DNA of 64,000 nt, taken from IMG/VR virus record IMGVR_UViG_3300047557_002951, positions 1-64,000 of that record, one strand, 5' to 3'. The notes beneath the pieces were generated by a model. That model was not told where the DNA came from. It did not search any database and saw only the letters and a list, made by a program, of their open reading frames with translations. The stretch is from a virus. Shown one piece after another: positions 32,694 to 41,551 of the stretch (positions are counted from its first letter, which is position 1; each line of letters begins with the position of its first letter). Position numbers and translations under genes: made by a program.

Positions 32694-35342
32694 TTAAAAA
32701 GTTCCAGCGTCAACAGTGATATTCTCAAGGAATCTTTCAGTTCCAGTGCAAGAAATAACCTGGGAAGTTCCAGCACAGTCAGTTACCCAAAGTTGTCCAA
32801 TTTCAATGGGAGCAAAGTTTGCCACAGTGAATGATGGTAGATTTGTTTGAGAGTCTGATCCATCAGATCCAGGATCAACATCAGTTGTAAATTGGAATCT
32901 CTTAGTTGCCCCACTTGCCTCCCAGACAAGACCTGCTTTCTTAGCACCACTATCTCCATAGTTAAATAGAACTGCAAGATCCCAAGTTGTAGTAGTTGGT
33001 TGAGTTCCTGAGGTAATTCTACCAAGTTCAATTGTACGATCTTCAATTGCTAAAGTAGTTGTATCAATTTGAGTCGTACTTCCCTGAACATAGAGATTAC
33101 CTTGAACCGTTAAGTCATCTGCAAATGTGGCATCATTACCAGTAAGAGTAAGTACAGTTGAGCCAGTATTTTGCGATTGGATAATATTCGTTTTAATTGT
33201 TGGAGCACTTAGCGAAGTTCCAACAATTACGGCATCAGGAAGTCCAACTGTAATTGTCTGACCAGAAGCTGATGTATTGACTTCATTTGCAGTACCAGCA
33301 ATTGTGAATGTCTGAGATGTGTTGACTGAACCAGTCCCGGTATCTCCAGCAATACTTAGTGTTAAGTCAACATTTCCAATCTGCGATCCAACATAATTAA
33401 TAATAGCAGATGAAGTTGGTACAGAAGATGTTGAAGTTCCTGTAGATACTGAACTAGAGAATTGAGTAATTCCTACGCCAGTTCCAACCTTAAATGTATT
33501 TGTATTTGGATTGTAAACTAATTCGGAATCAACACCCAATGCTTTTGAGTTTCCAGAACCATCGGAAAAAACAAGATTATAATTCTGATTAGATGCTACA
33601 CCAGCAACATCAACATTCTGTGCTCTGGTTGCAGTTGTTGCAGTACCTGTTAATGTACCTTGAACTTCTACATTACCCGTAAAGAGTGCGTTTTGAGTCG
33701 TAAAGGTATTTGTACCTGGATTATAGTAAATACCATCATCAGTATAAACAGTTTCTGCAGAAGCAGTTCCATTATGTGAATTAACAAAAGTAATATAATG
33801 AGTTGATGCTGCATCTGCTGCAGTTACAGTATCAACAGTAGTTGCTCTAGTTGCAGTAGAAATAGTACCAGTAAGTGAACCAGTAATATTAGTTGCATTT
33901 AAATTAGTAAAGTTTGCACTCGTAGCATTAATAGTATCATCAGTCATTGTGATACTAGAACCAACGGCAAGACGAACACCGTCAGCCATTGTTGTGGTTC
34001 CAATCGCAACACCATAGTTAAAAGCAAATGCATCTGTTGCAAATCCAAGAGTTCCACTTCGGAACCACATCATTTGCTTATAGGTATCTGGAAGTGTATT
34101 GATACCAGATGCTTGGAATGATACTAATGGAGTTCCTTCTTCAGATGCAATCGCAACACCTGCGTGATTTGCGGTTGTATCACTTGGAGTTACTGAAGTG
34201 GTATATCCAAGAACAATATCTTTGTTCTCAATAAAAACATCTTCACCACGAAGAGTAATTGTTGTCCCACCAATGAAGACATTTCCCGATACATCAATAT
34301 CACCTAAAACATCAAGTCTGCCTGGAATTTCAACAACTCCAATCGCAGAATTGAGAGTTAATTTTCCAGTTGAAGTAGTAACGGTGTTTGCATCGCCAAT
34401 ACCTATATTGATATTATTTGCATCAACTCCACTTTCAAAGGTTCCAATTCCAGAGAAGTGTGCATTTCTCCAATTTAAAGTTGAAATACCAACATCATAA
34501 GTGGCATCAATTGTTGGAATTACATTGGAGTTAATCGAACCATCAATATTAATAACATCTCCACCATTACCAAGATTAATCTGTCCACCATAAAAGGTTG
34601 CAGTTCCAATGAAGTATGATTGTCCACCAACAGAAAGTCCAGCACCAATGGTTACATTCTTTTCGACACCTAAACCGCCGTCAATTTGAACAGCACCTGT
34701 ATTTACATTACCTAAAGTATTGTCTGTTGTATTTGAAAATGTAGTGATACCTGAGAAATCCGCACCACCACCACCACTAAATGATACGGTTCCAGTTACA
34801 TTTAAATCTCCACCTACATTTAAATCTGAACCAAAATATGAAGTGCCAGAAACTCCTAATCCACCTGCGATTGTTACTGCGCCAGTTGTGGAACTTGTAG
34901 AAACTGTGGTTGTAGTAAATGCAACATTATTGGTAAAGGTTCCAATTCCAATAACAATTTCTTCAACACCTAAAGTGTTAACTTGGTCTACCCAAGATAG
35001 TTGTCCATCTCCATTTGTTGATAATACTTTTCCACTATAACCAATCGCGGTTGCTGGGAGTGTATAGGTAAATGTTGCACCAAGACTTACTGGTGCTCTT
35101 AAATTAATTGATTGTGATCCGTTATCTGAAACAAGTTTTAATTTAAGTGATTTGACGCCATTTTCTTCTCTTTCCCAATAACGATGGGAACCGAAGAATT
35201 TGTTGCTTACTACTGAGGTATCAATACCAATAAAAAAGTCAAAGTTGTTTAATGAAATCGCTGGTTCACCTGGACGGAGAGCAGGAACTGTTCCTGCTAT
35301 CCCTGCATTACCTCTCTTAAACTGAAGTACTGGTGCAGGCAT
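32694..35342 (-). CDS. Virion structural protein with repeated GIGT-type beta modules, 882 aa
   Basis: MPAPVLQFKRGNAGIAGTVP opens a protein rich in short beta motifs of the 'VTIAGGLGVSGTSYFGSDLN' and 'TFYGGQINLGNGG' kinds. Residues 350-470 (GEDVFIENKDIVLGYTTS ... DTYKQMMWFRSGT ... VAIGTTTMADGVRLAVG) closely resemble a module of the 2785-aa fibre (26470-27088). The C-terminus ends ENITVDAGTF, like the DAGTF end of the 101-aa protein at 35380. No enzymatic motif. It is followed by a strong terminator. Probably a tail-fibre or baseplate-proximal protein. Confidence 0.72.
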   Translation of the reverse strand: MPAPVLQFKRGNAGIAGTVPALRPGEPAISLNNFDFFIGIDTSVVSNKFFGSHRYWEREENGVKSLKLKLVSDNGSQSINLRAPVSLGATFTYTLPATAIGYSGKVLSTNGDGQLSWVDQVNTLGVEEIVIGIGTFTNNVAFTTTTVSTSSTTGAVTIAGGLGVSGTSYFGSDLNVGGDLNVTGTVSFSGGGGADFSGITTFSNTTDNTLGNVNTGAVQIDGGLGVEKNVTIGAGLSVGGQSYFIGTATFYGGQINLGNGGDVINIDGSINSNVIPTIDATYDVGISTLNWRNAHFSGIGTFESGVDANNINIGIGDANTVTTSTGKLTLNSAIGVVEIPGRLDVLGDIDVSGNVFIGGTTITLRGEDVFIENKDIVLGYTTSVTPSDTTANHAGVAIASEEGTPLVSFQASGINTLPDTYKQMMWFRSGTLGFATDAFAFNYGVAIGTTTMADGVRLAVGSSITMTDDTINATSANFTNLNATNITGSLTGTISTATRATTVDTVTAADAASTHYITFVNSHNGTASAETVYTDDGIYYNPGTNTFTTQNALFTGNVEVQGTLTGTATTATRAQNVDVAGVASNQNYNLVFSDGSGNSKALGVDSELVYNPNTNTFKVGTGVGITQFSSSVSTGTSTSSVPTSSAIINYVGSQIGNVDLTLSIAGDTGTGSVNTSQTFTIAGTANEVNTSASGQTITVGLPDAVIVGTSLSAPTIKTNIIQSQNTGSTVLTLTGNDATFADDLTVQGNLYVQGSTTQIDTTTLAIEDRTIELGRITSGTQPTTTTWDLAVLFNYGDSGAKKAGLVWEASGATKRFQFTTDVDPGSDGSDSQTNLPSFTVANFAPIEIGQLWVTDCAGTSQVISCTGTERFLENITVDAGTF

Positions 35343-35367
35343 TTCTATTACTTTATTTACTTTTAGT

Positions 35368-35374
35368 TATTTAG
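35368..35374 (-). promoter_or_regulatory. Weak late-promoter-like CTAAATA
   Basis: CTAAATA lies 26 bases above the ATG of the 882-aa gene, in the 37-base gap after the DAGTF protein. It differs from the common form NATAAATA at the second base and is less certain. CTAAATA also stands in front of the fibre gene at 51655 and the sulfotransferase at 41524. Confidence 0.35.
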
Positions 35375-35379
35375 TTTAA

Positions 35380-35685
35380 TTAAAATGTGCCCGCATCAAG
35401 ATCAATACGATCATCAAGATCAATATCCAATTGATTTTGGAAGTCTGCAGGGAGACCTGGTTGAATAGGTTCATTTGTTGCTGCAGAAAGAACATCATCA
35501 GGATTAACCAACTTATACTTGTTCAAGTTAACATCATACATCAAAACATACTTATCTTTTTTGTTAGTTGTATCAACAGAAACATCGATAAGATCTTCTA
35601 GTCTTGCTGGCACTTGAAGTCCTCCTTGCAAACTAATAATTTTATAATGTTGCTTTTGTTGAAGTCGAATGTTAAAGTCTGTCAT
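35380..35685 (-). CDS. Small virion structural protein ending in DAGTF, 101 aa
   Basis: MTDFNIRLQQKQHYKIISLQ..., then 'VPARLEDLIDVSVDTTNKKD' and the end 'DIDLDDRIDLDAGTF'. The DAGTF tail matches the end of the 882-aa protein immediately downstream, which suggests that the tail is a docking or packing signal. It is coupled to the upstream 120-aa gene by ATGA. Small proteins of this kind are common in T4-like cyanophage virions, but the exact role is not known to me. Confidence 0.65.
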   Translation of the reverse strand: MTDFNIRLQQKQHYKIISLQGGLQVPARLEDLIDVSVDTTNKKDKYVLMYDVNLNKYKLVNPDDVLSAATNEPIQPGLPADFQNQLDIDLDDRIDLDAGTF

Positions 35686-36044
35686 CTTGATGCTGTATCA
35701 GAAACTATGATGGAACCTTCAACTGCTTTTTTAGTAAGATAAGTAATCCCTATTCCATTTGGACTTTGGGTAGGTCCAGTAATAAGAATATCAAAATAAT
35801 TTCTACCAGAATCTAAAAGTTCTGTAGTTGTTTTGGCCATAGAGATTACAATCTCACCAGTAGCCCCTAAGATATCAACTTTAAATTCTTTATAATTTGG
35901 GGAAGAAGGATACTTTCTTATTCTTGACTTAGCACTATAGTACGCACTAAAAGAATAATTACTGGAATCAGACTGTAGAACTTTAAATTTGGCATCAAAA
36001 TCAGTTCCTTTTTCAAGAGTTAAATTGACTACAGCAACTGCCAT
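35682..36044 (-). CDS. Small virion structural protein, 120 aa
   Basis: A beta-rich protein: MAVAVVNLTLEKGTDFDAKF..., 'SAYYSAKSRIRKYPSSPNYK', and 'GEIVISMAKTTTELLDSGRN'. Its opening resembles small phage proteins beginning 'xVxNLxLxxGTDFxxxFxxxx'. It has its own late promoter at 36065-36072 and heads the unit 36044 to 32694. Likely a tail or baseplate accessory protein. Confidence 0.62.
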   Translation of the reverse strand: MAVAVVNLTLEKGTDFDAKFKVLQSDSSNYSFSAYYSAKSRIRKYPSSPNYKEFKVDILGATGEIVISMAKTTTELLDSGRNYFDILITGPTQSPNGIGITYLTKKAVEGSIIVSDTASR

Positions 36045-36064
36045 TGATTTTAAGTGGTTTTAAT

Positions 36065-36072
36065 TATTTATA
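36065..36072 (-). promoter_or_regulatory. Late promoter TATAAATA
   Basis: An exact TATAAATA lies 21 bases above the ATG of the 120-aa structural gene, in the short gap after the DUF6165-like gene. It separates the modification island from the second virion gene block. Confidence 0.65.
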
Positions 36073-36075
36073 TTT

Positions 36076-36432
36076 CTAATACAACTTAATTTCCTTATAA
36101 TCAGAATCACATCTCTCATTGATCTCTCTTTTTATTTCTGCTCTGTAGTCATTTAATTTATAAACACTTCTAGCAAGTTCAATAAACTCATTATCAAATC
36201 TTTGCTCATTTTCAAATTTTCTAATTTTATCTTCTATTTTCCAAAGTTGCTCATTTACTTTCTTAAGATTAATCTCGCAGTCTAAAGTATATTGAGTTAG
36301 AGTGCTTTTGATTAAATTGAGTTCTTCCAATTCTTTCAAAACATATTCACTATCAGTAAACATAGATTTGATTTCAAGAATTGTAATCTTATCAATTAAT
36401 TCTCCAACTGATATTGGTATAGTTATTTTCAT
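36076..36432 (-). CDS. DUF6165-like small helical protein, 118 aa
   Basis: The opening MKITIPISVGELIDKITILE and the closing 'LARSVYKLNDYRAEIKREIN' plus 'ERCDSDYKEIKLY' match my recollection of DUF6165, a family found beside TPR and glycosyltransferase genes in bacteria and marine phages. The middle is a coiled coil (EELNLIKSTLTQYTLDCEIN). Function unknown; the consistent company of glycosyltransferases suggests a helper role. It is coupled by ATGA to the glycosyltransferase-methyltransferase gene upstream. Confidence 0.62.
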   Translation of the reverse strand: MKITIPISVGELIDKITILEIKSMFTDSEYVLKELEELNLIKSTLTQYTLDCEINLKKVNEQLWKIEDKIRKFENEQRFDNEFIELARSVYKLNDYRAEIKREINERCDSDYKEIKLY

Positions 36433-37961
36433 AGATTAAATTGCGTTTTAATAGTTTTAATTAACTGTGAGTTTTTAGAAACCACTCCAAGACCATAGCA
36501 GTGAGTAAAAGTTACTTTGGGAAGATTAATTTCTTCAAAAAATCTCTTTACTCCATATTCATTGCCGTTATGAGTTTCTACGCAAGTATCATGGAGTAAA
36601 ATTACTCCATCATTATTTAAAAACTTACTCCAGGTTTCAAAATCTTTCTTCACATCTTCATAGTGGTGACTACCATCAATATGAAGAATATCAATCTTCT
36701 TATCCCAAGTTTGAGCAACCTCATTAAAATCACCTTTAATGAAAGTTAGATTATCCTGAAGATGAAGTTTCTCTCGTTTCATCATAACAAAATCATATTT
36801 TAATCCCAAATCTTCTGTTCCTATAAAATCATCTCCGACAAAGTTATCAATTCCATAAACATGTCCTACCCTAGGAAGAGCAAATGAGAATGATGAATAT
36901 CCATGATCAACACCAAGGTCAACTACAACTTCAGGTTTCATATAAGATACTAACCATTCCGCAAACTGACGATGCCCAGACCAAGCAGTTGCTGGAGTAT
37001 CATCAAGATTGGTCAGGAATAATTTATCAATCGCAGCAGTTCTTTCTTTTGAACTTATAGTTTCCGGAGAAAATCCAGAGGCAAATACGATAATATTTGG
37101 GTTCTGCGTAAGTTTGCCGATATTAAGTAGATGAGTAAATGCTTTACCCATAGCATTACCCCCAATATTCATGGACTCACTTAGAGCATGGAAAGCATAG
37201 TTCGATGCTCTTTGAATATCTTTAGTATTAATAAGAACAATACTGCACATAATGAACACATCAACTCTGGTAGGGTCAAAGTATGCCTTAGAAAGATTTA
37301 GATATTCTTGACCAAGTTCAAGTGCCTTATTGAAGTTTTTGACTTCAAAATAGTGCTTGAAAATAAACCAAAGATAATAAGTATTTGACTTATCCTTTTC
37401 AAACTCCCTTTCACAAATAGAAAGATATAAAAATTGTTTGTCTATAGTATTATGAATATTCTTAATAATCTTAATTGTAGTATCGACTGCAGATTCATTC
37501 AAATGTTCTTCAGTTGGAATAAAGACTAGACTTTCATGAACAGCATTTGTCCAAGTATAGTTTTTTGTTCTATGAAAACGAGTGTGAGCAGTTTGACCTA
37601 AAGTTGGTTCTTCATCTCCAACCTTATCATATCGTTCGTGTCTAAATGCTGTGAACTCCCCAGCAATCACATCAAGACCTTCTGGAAAGAACTCATCTAA
37701 GTCTTCATTAAAATCTAAAGAAAATGCCCAATCAGTTTTTATGTAAGATAGTGCCTGATTTCTTGCGACTGAAAAATCAAACTCTTCTCTTGTTTGTGGA
37801 TGTTCGTAAACTTCAATACCAGCATCACGAAGTAGTTGAATAGTATTATCTGTGCTTCCAGTATCTACTACAATAGTATGTGAAAACTTCTTTGAGTTGT
37901 TAATGAACTTCTCAATATTCTTCTCTTCGTTCTTTGCGATTGCATATAGTGTAATGTTCAT
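36429..37961 (-). CDS. Glycosyltransferase family 2, TPR and methyltransferase fusion, 510 aa
   Basis: Residues 1-160 are a short GT2 domain of the WaaE/KdtX kind: MNITLYAIAKNEEKNIEKFI, 'TIVVDTGSTDNTIQLLRDAG', and 'RNQALSYIKTDWAFSLDFNE'. Residues 170-290 are helical repeats (YLWFIFKHYFEVKNFNKALE). Residues 325-500 are a Methyltransf_24-type domain: 'PEVVVDLGVDHGYSSFSFAL' (motif I), 'KIDILHIDGSHHYEDVKKDF' and 'DGVILLHDTCVE'. In the GT2 part the metal-site DxD is replaced by D-F-N, so transfer activity is uncertain; the methyltransferase looks complete. Confidence 0.78.
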   Translation of the reverse strand: MNITLYAIAKNEEKNIEKFINNSKKFSHTIVVDTGSTDNTIQLLRDAGIEVYEHPQTREEFDFSVARNQALSYIKTDWAFSLDFNEDLDEFFPEGLDVIAGEFTAFRHERYDKVGDEEPTLGQTAHTRFHRTKNYTWTNAVHESLVFIPTEEHLNESAVDTTIKIIKNIHNTIDKQFLYLSICEREFEKDKSNTYYLWFIFKHYFEVKNFNKALELGQEYLNLSKAYFDPTRVDVFIMCSIVLINTKDIQRASNYAFHALSESMNIGGNAMGKAFTHLLNIGKLTQNPNIIVFASGFSPETISSKERTAAIDKLFLTNLDDTPATAWSGHRQFAEWLVSYMKPEVVVDLGVDHGYSSFSFALPRVGHVYGIDNFVGDDFIGTEDLGLKYDFVMMKREKLHLQDNLTFIKGDFNEVAQTWDKKIDILHIDGSHHYEDVKKDFETWSKFLNNDGVILLHDTCVETHNGNEYGVKRFFEEINLPKVTFTHCYGLGVVSKNSQLIKTIKTQFNL

Positions 37962-37965
37962 GATG

Positions 37966-38637
37966 TTACTTGTTTGGTGCTATAAAGGTTTTATTGGGAC
38001 CCCAATTATTAGTCTTGTTAATATAAGTTTGATAGAAGTCATAAGAACCTCTGATAAAATTCAAAGAAGAAACTGATAATGCTATAATAACCAATTTTTG
38101 AATCACTTCAATTTGTTTTTGAATTTGATTGTCCAGTTTGATTCTATCTAAGATACTTCTTTGATGAAGTTTTGGAAGTTCAACTTCAGTTTCAGGTTTT
38201 CTTGTATAAGTCCAAGTGCTTGTTTCAAAGTCATATTCAGCAAGATTGGCGTGGTCATAATTTCTCATAATTGGAGAGCAAATATAAGGAATGTCCTTAT
38301 CAATATGTCCAATACTCAAATCAATCAAAATAGGAATTTCAGTCTCAGTTACACAAACTACATGAGTGGATAACATTTTATCCTTGGTATAATTATTTTG
38401 ATTAAAACCAGGATATCCCATCAAAAATAGTCCTGGAGGGTCTTTCAAAGTCACCATAAGACTACACTCAACGATTTGAGATTTAATACCCTGTTTGTGT
38501 AAGAGCTTGTGAATAATATCACTCATACTCACACAATAACCTGAACCTGCTTCAAGCATTCCAGAATTTTTCAAGTTGTCTATGAGACCCTTAATAGTCT
38601 TAAAGTATTCAGTTTCAGTTGCTGGATGATTTTTCAT
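37966..38637 (-). CDS. Transglutaminase/papain-fold-like protein with a membrane segment, 223 aa
   Basis: Start chosen at ATG 38635-38637, which has GGAG eight bases above; the longer frame uses a TTG. GSGYCVSMSDIIHKLLHKQG places Cys35 at the head of a helix, followed by 'IKSQIVECSLMV'. 'STHVVCVTETEIPILIDLSI' supplies His92 and Asp106. This Cys-His-Asp order and spacing fit the transglutaminase-like fold. A hydrophobic helix (about 180-198, VIQKLVIIALSVSSLNFIRG) follows. Neighbours are glycosyltransferases and an FkbM methyltransferase. Peptidase, amidase or crosslinking activity are all open, and the family call is mine from motifs. Confidence 0.5.
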   Translation of the reverse strand: MKNHPATETEYFKTIKGLIDNLKNSGMLEAGSGYCVSMSDIIHKLLHKQGIKSQIVECSLMVTLKDPPGLFLMGYPGFNQNNYTKDKMLSTHVVCVTETEIPILIDLSIGHIDKDIPYICSPIMRNYDHANLAEYDFETSTWTYTRKPETEVELPKLHQRSILDRIKLDNQIQKQIEVIQKLVIIALSVSSLNFIRGSYDFYQTYINKTNNWGPNKTFIAPNK

Positions 38638-38666
38638 AAGTATGTGCTCCAATCAATGCGAGAGAA

Positions 38667-39263
38667 TTACAAATCTTGCTGGTAGAAATCTATAGTTTTT
38701 TCCCAAGCAACATCATATTTTTTATCTAGAGATTGAACTTGGGTATAACCAAGTTGTTTAAATAAGTTTTTAATTTCTTCTTCGTGAGAACCTAAATGAA
38801 GTTTCTCATATTCTATTTTTTTGATATTGTATTTAGACCAATCCGTAGTTAGTAGTATTTCAGCATCAATCCCTTCAATATCAAGAAGTAACCAATCTAA
38901 TGATATAATATTATGTTTATCAAATAATTGTTCAATAGTTATACAAGGAATATCAAAACTTCGTAATCCTTCTGGTGAATAATACACTAATATGTGTTCT
39001 TTAACTAGTGATGCAACATGATACATTGGACCATCATTTTCATGATAATATAGTTTTACCATATCATTAGAATATGATGGAACTTTTATCGCAATATTTT
39101 CTATGGTTGCATTCTTATAACAAGAGTAGCAGTTTATTAGATTTCCAATATGAAGAGGATTTGCTTCTACAAATAAACCAAAATCTAGTTCTTTATAGTT
39201 GTCTTTAAGATATTTTGATAGATGGTCGTCACCTTTGTTAGCCCCTATCTGCACCACTTTCAT
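38667..39263 (-). CDS. FkbM-family methyltransferase, 198 aa
   Basis: Start chosen at ATG 39261-39263 because it makes an ATGA overlap with the preceding gene; the longer frame adds MERIF. MKVVQIGANKGDDHLSKYL is SAM motif I in the FkbM style (IGANxGxxT), 'GLFVEANPLHIGNLI' is the acidic strand 2, and 'SLDWLLLDIEGIDAEILLTT' matches the conserved 'LKIDxEGxExxxL' of FkbM enzymes. These methylate hydroxyls of sugars or polyketides. It sits amid glycosyltransferases, so sugar O-methylation is the likely role. Confidence 0.78.
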   Translation of the reverse strand: MKVVQIGANKGDDHLSKYLKDNYKELDFGLFVEANPLHIGNLINCYSCYKNATIENIAIKVPSYSNDMVKLYYHENDGPMYHVASLVKEHILVYYSPEGLRSFDIPCITIEQLFDKHNIISLDWLLLDIEGIDAEILLTTDWSKYNIKKIEYEKLHLGSHEEEIKNLFKQLGYTQVQSLDKKYDVAWEKTIDFYQQDL

Positions 39264-39955
39264 AAAAATTCTTTCCAATCAATACAAGGTGATAATAAAT
39301 CTGCATGAGAATGTGTAGAATAACCAGGAATAGAAGATATGAGAACTCTTCCTTTTTGAGATAATTCTAAAAACTTTTGGTGGTCTGCTGAGGGTTCCAC
39401 ACCTGTAGAATATTTAGTGTGAGTATAAAAATCCTCTATGAGAGTTGAATACTTAACTGCAAAAGTATTTGTGGTAGAAGGTGTCGCCATCCAGTGAGAA
39501 GAATGTGTATGTAAGACCTTGGTTCTAAACTCACTATAAAACTCCATGTACTTATCTGCATGGTCATAAAGAGTTACATAATCGACACCAAGTTCAAAAC
39601 CTTCCATCAAAATCTTATCCCAGTTTGGTTTGTGAACATAATCATCTTCCAAAAAATAAATGATGTCTTCTGCTGAATGATTTTGAGTTTGAATATACTT
39701 TAGAGTTTCAATAAAACTCTTTGCTTCTCCACCACAATTAATAGTATGAACATTATTTTCTTGTACTAGAAAAGTATCTTCTATCTTTCCATAATGTTCA
39801 TCATAGATGATTGTATAATTTGTTGTTTCTGGATTAAGTGTATTCTTAAAGTTATGAAATACCTTTTCTTTATCCCACCAAGAAGGTCTTTGTTTTCCTG
39901 GAGACTCTTGAATTTTTGAGTAATAGCAGTGTCTTAAATATACATTAATTTTCAT
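39260..39955 (-). CDS. Glycosyltransferase-like protein with EDDY motif, 231 aa
   Basis: MKINVYLRHCYYSKIQESPG begins the protein. 'AEDIIYFLEDDYVHKPNW' is a GT-A-style acidic metal site preceded by the hydrophobic strand, and 'GYSTHSHADLLSPCIDWKEF' closes it. Proteins of this kind are close to family 2-like or 'GT-A in capsule cluster' proteins. Overlaps the previous gene by 11 bases and the FkbM gene by four. Its donor and acceptor are unknown. Confidence 0.62.
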   Translation of the reverse strand: MKINVYLRHCYYSKIQESPGKQRPSWWDKEKVFHNFKNTLNPETTNYTIIYDEHYGKIEDTFLVQENNVHTINCGGEAKSFIETLKYIQTQNHSAEDIIYFLEDDYVHKPNWDKILMEGFELGVDYVTLYDHADKYMEFYSEFRTKVLHTHSSHWMATPSTTNTFAVKYSTLIEDFYTHTKYSTGVEPSADHQKFLELSQKGRVLISSIPGYSTHSHADLLSPCIDWKEFL

Positions 39956-40745
39956 TTAATTTCTCCAAGTCGTATTCATTCCACCAGGACTTCCAATCAA
40001 TGAAGAAGTCCTTGTCCCATTCTGTTTGCATATGAAGTGCTAATGAAGGAATGGGAGTGAAGCAATAATATCCTCTTTCATAATAAATCTTACAAATACT
40101 CTCCATTTCCATCGTTGAAGATATTTCACTGGTTCCCATCTTATAAAATAAATCCCAGTTTTGTTTAATGATACTACTATGAGTCATTAAAGTTACTGCT
40201 GGGTGAATGTTGGTTCTCCAGTAACGGTCTTTTCCAACAACAAGATTGCAAAGAACAGCAGTATTTTCTGGTAAATGATACTCTGCTGGTTTATTGAATG
40301 GAAAAATACTTGCTGGTTTTCCTAGATTACAACTAAACTGATTAATAGCATCTATCATTAACTCAACAGAGTTTTGTTGATGAAGAAAGTCATCCTGAAT
40401 AAAATAGACCCAATCCTTTCCACAATCTCTGCCGTGCTCATAGCAACGAAGAATTGAAGGCATTATTCCATAAGTCCCAATATGAGTTAGATTAACTTTG
40501 AACTTTGCTGTAGCAATAAGTGCCTGAAGAATATCTAAGAACTCTTGGTCTGAGTGGTCATCAAAGATTTGGAGTTCTATTTCATAATCAGGATACTGTT
40601 CCTGTGCATAGTTAAGACTATCAATCACAGAAAAAATACATCTTGATGATACTTCTATCTTTGGAGCATTACAATACCTTGTGTGACTATCATCTCGATT
40701 TCCTTTTGAGTGAGACTGAAGAACAACTAATAAATGAGTTTTCAT
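39945..40745 (-). CDS. Glycosyltransferase-like protein, 266 aa
   Basis: MKTHLLVVLQSHSKGNRDDS..., with 'LQIFDDHSDQEFLDILQALI' matching the 'DDxSxD' strand of GT-A glycosyltransferases, 'GIMPSILRCYEHGRDCGKDW' (the N-x-x-x-A/C-R-N-like helix) and 'VYFIQDDFLHQQNSVELMID' (DxD equivalent). A late 'CFTPIPSLALHMQTEWDKDF' could form the acceptor side. Coupled to the sulfotransferase gene by ATGA. Confidence 0.65.
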   Translation of the reverse strand: MKTHLLVVLQSHSKGNRDDSHTRYCNAPKIEVSSRCIFSVIDSLNYAQEQYPDYEIELQIFDDHSDQEFLDILQALIATAKFKVNLTHIGTYGIMPSILRCYEHGRDCGKDWVYFIQDDFLHQQNSVELMIDAINQFSCNLGKPASIFPFNKPAEYHLPENTAVLCNLVVGKDRYWRTNIHPAVTLMTHSSIIKQNWDLFYKMGTSEISSTMEMESICKIYYERGYYCFTPIPSLALHMQTEWDKDFFIDWKSWWNEYDLEKLNEN

Positions 40746-41524
40746 AAGTCAAACTTTGAATAAAGTTTTACATTCTCTTCTCCTATTACATCAATAGGAT
40801 TTTGTGAGATTTTGGATAGATTTGGACGAATATCGTGAAGACCTTTTAATCCCCAAGCTTCATCTTTTTGTTCTCCACAAGCATTATCAATATTATTAAA
40901 GGTATTTGTATGAGAAGGAACTTCTAAAAACTCATAGATTTTATTCAACTCTGCTTCTGGATTTTCTACAAGACTATTATATTCTACCAGATGAACCCAG
41001 TCTGAATATTTTGTGAGACCATAAACCATACTCTCATAAGATGGAGCAACATAATATCTCCAAATATATTCAGCACGATTATTATTTGTGATTGGAAGAT
41101 TGTCTTGTCTTAAATGATTATCAATAAAATTATTTTCGTGCTTTGTTCTTTCTATGAGTGAAATATAAGATGTAAGAACTTCTGGAATAGAACGATATGT
41201 AGCAACAATCTTTGGTTTATTAGAAAGAAACATTTGAACAGTATCAAGGTTCTTACCCCAAAATCTGTGCTTGTCTAGGATTGTTGACTTTGGAATATGA
41301 TTATAAAAGTTAGCAAGAACTGCCTTATAAACATTATAAGATATTGCTTTGCGGTCAAAGGTAAACTGCTGGTCTACTTTGTTGAATGATTGCTCAATAT
41401 CAGTCACCACATCACCTAATGGAGATGTTGGAGATACATAAATGTCTGGATGTTGATTGAGAAGTGAACCCAATAATGTAGAACCACTTCTTGGAAGTCC
41501 TCCAAGAAAATATAATGTCTTCAT
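40742..41524 (-). CDS. PAPS-dependent sulfotransferase, 260 aa
   Basis: MKTLYFLGGLPRSGSTLLGS is the 5'-phosphosulfate loop (PRSGST) at residues 11-16. 'KIVATYRSIPEVLTSYISLI' provides the R...S pair that binds the 3'-phosphate. 'WVHLVEYNSLVENPEAELNK' is the conserved 'xxxYExLxxxPxxxxxxI' segment. It lacks the acidic C-terminal extension of its paralogue at 1320-2279. It opens a unit that continues into two glycosyltransferase-like genes, so the sulfated product is probably a sugar. Confidence 0.82.
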   Translation of the reverse strand: MKTLYFLGGLPRSGSTLLGSLLNQHPDIYVSPTSPLGDVVTDIEQSFNKVDQQFTFDRKAISYNVYKAVLANFYNHIPKSTILDKHRFWGKNLDTVQMFLSNKPKIVATYRSIPEVLTSYISLIERTKHENNFIDNHLRQDNLPITNNNRAEYIWRYYVAPSYESMVYGLTKYSDWVHLVEYNSLVENPEAELNKIYEFLEVPSHTNTFNNIDNACGEQKDEAWGLKGLHDIRPNLSKISQNPIDVIGEENVKLYSKFDL

Positions 41525-41544
41525 AATGTTTTGATTGTTATGAG

Positions 41545-41551
41545 TATTTAG
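41545..41551 (-). promoter_or_regulatory. Possible late promoter CTAAATA
   Basis: CTAAATA overlaps the stop codon of the RCC1-repeat gene and lies 21 bases above the ATG of the sulfotransferase. It is not the common NATAAATA form, so confidence is limited. Confidence 0.35.
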
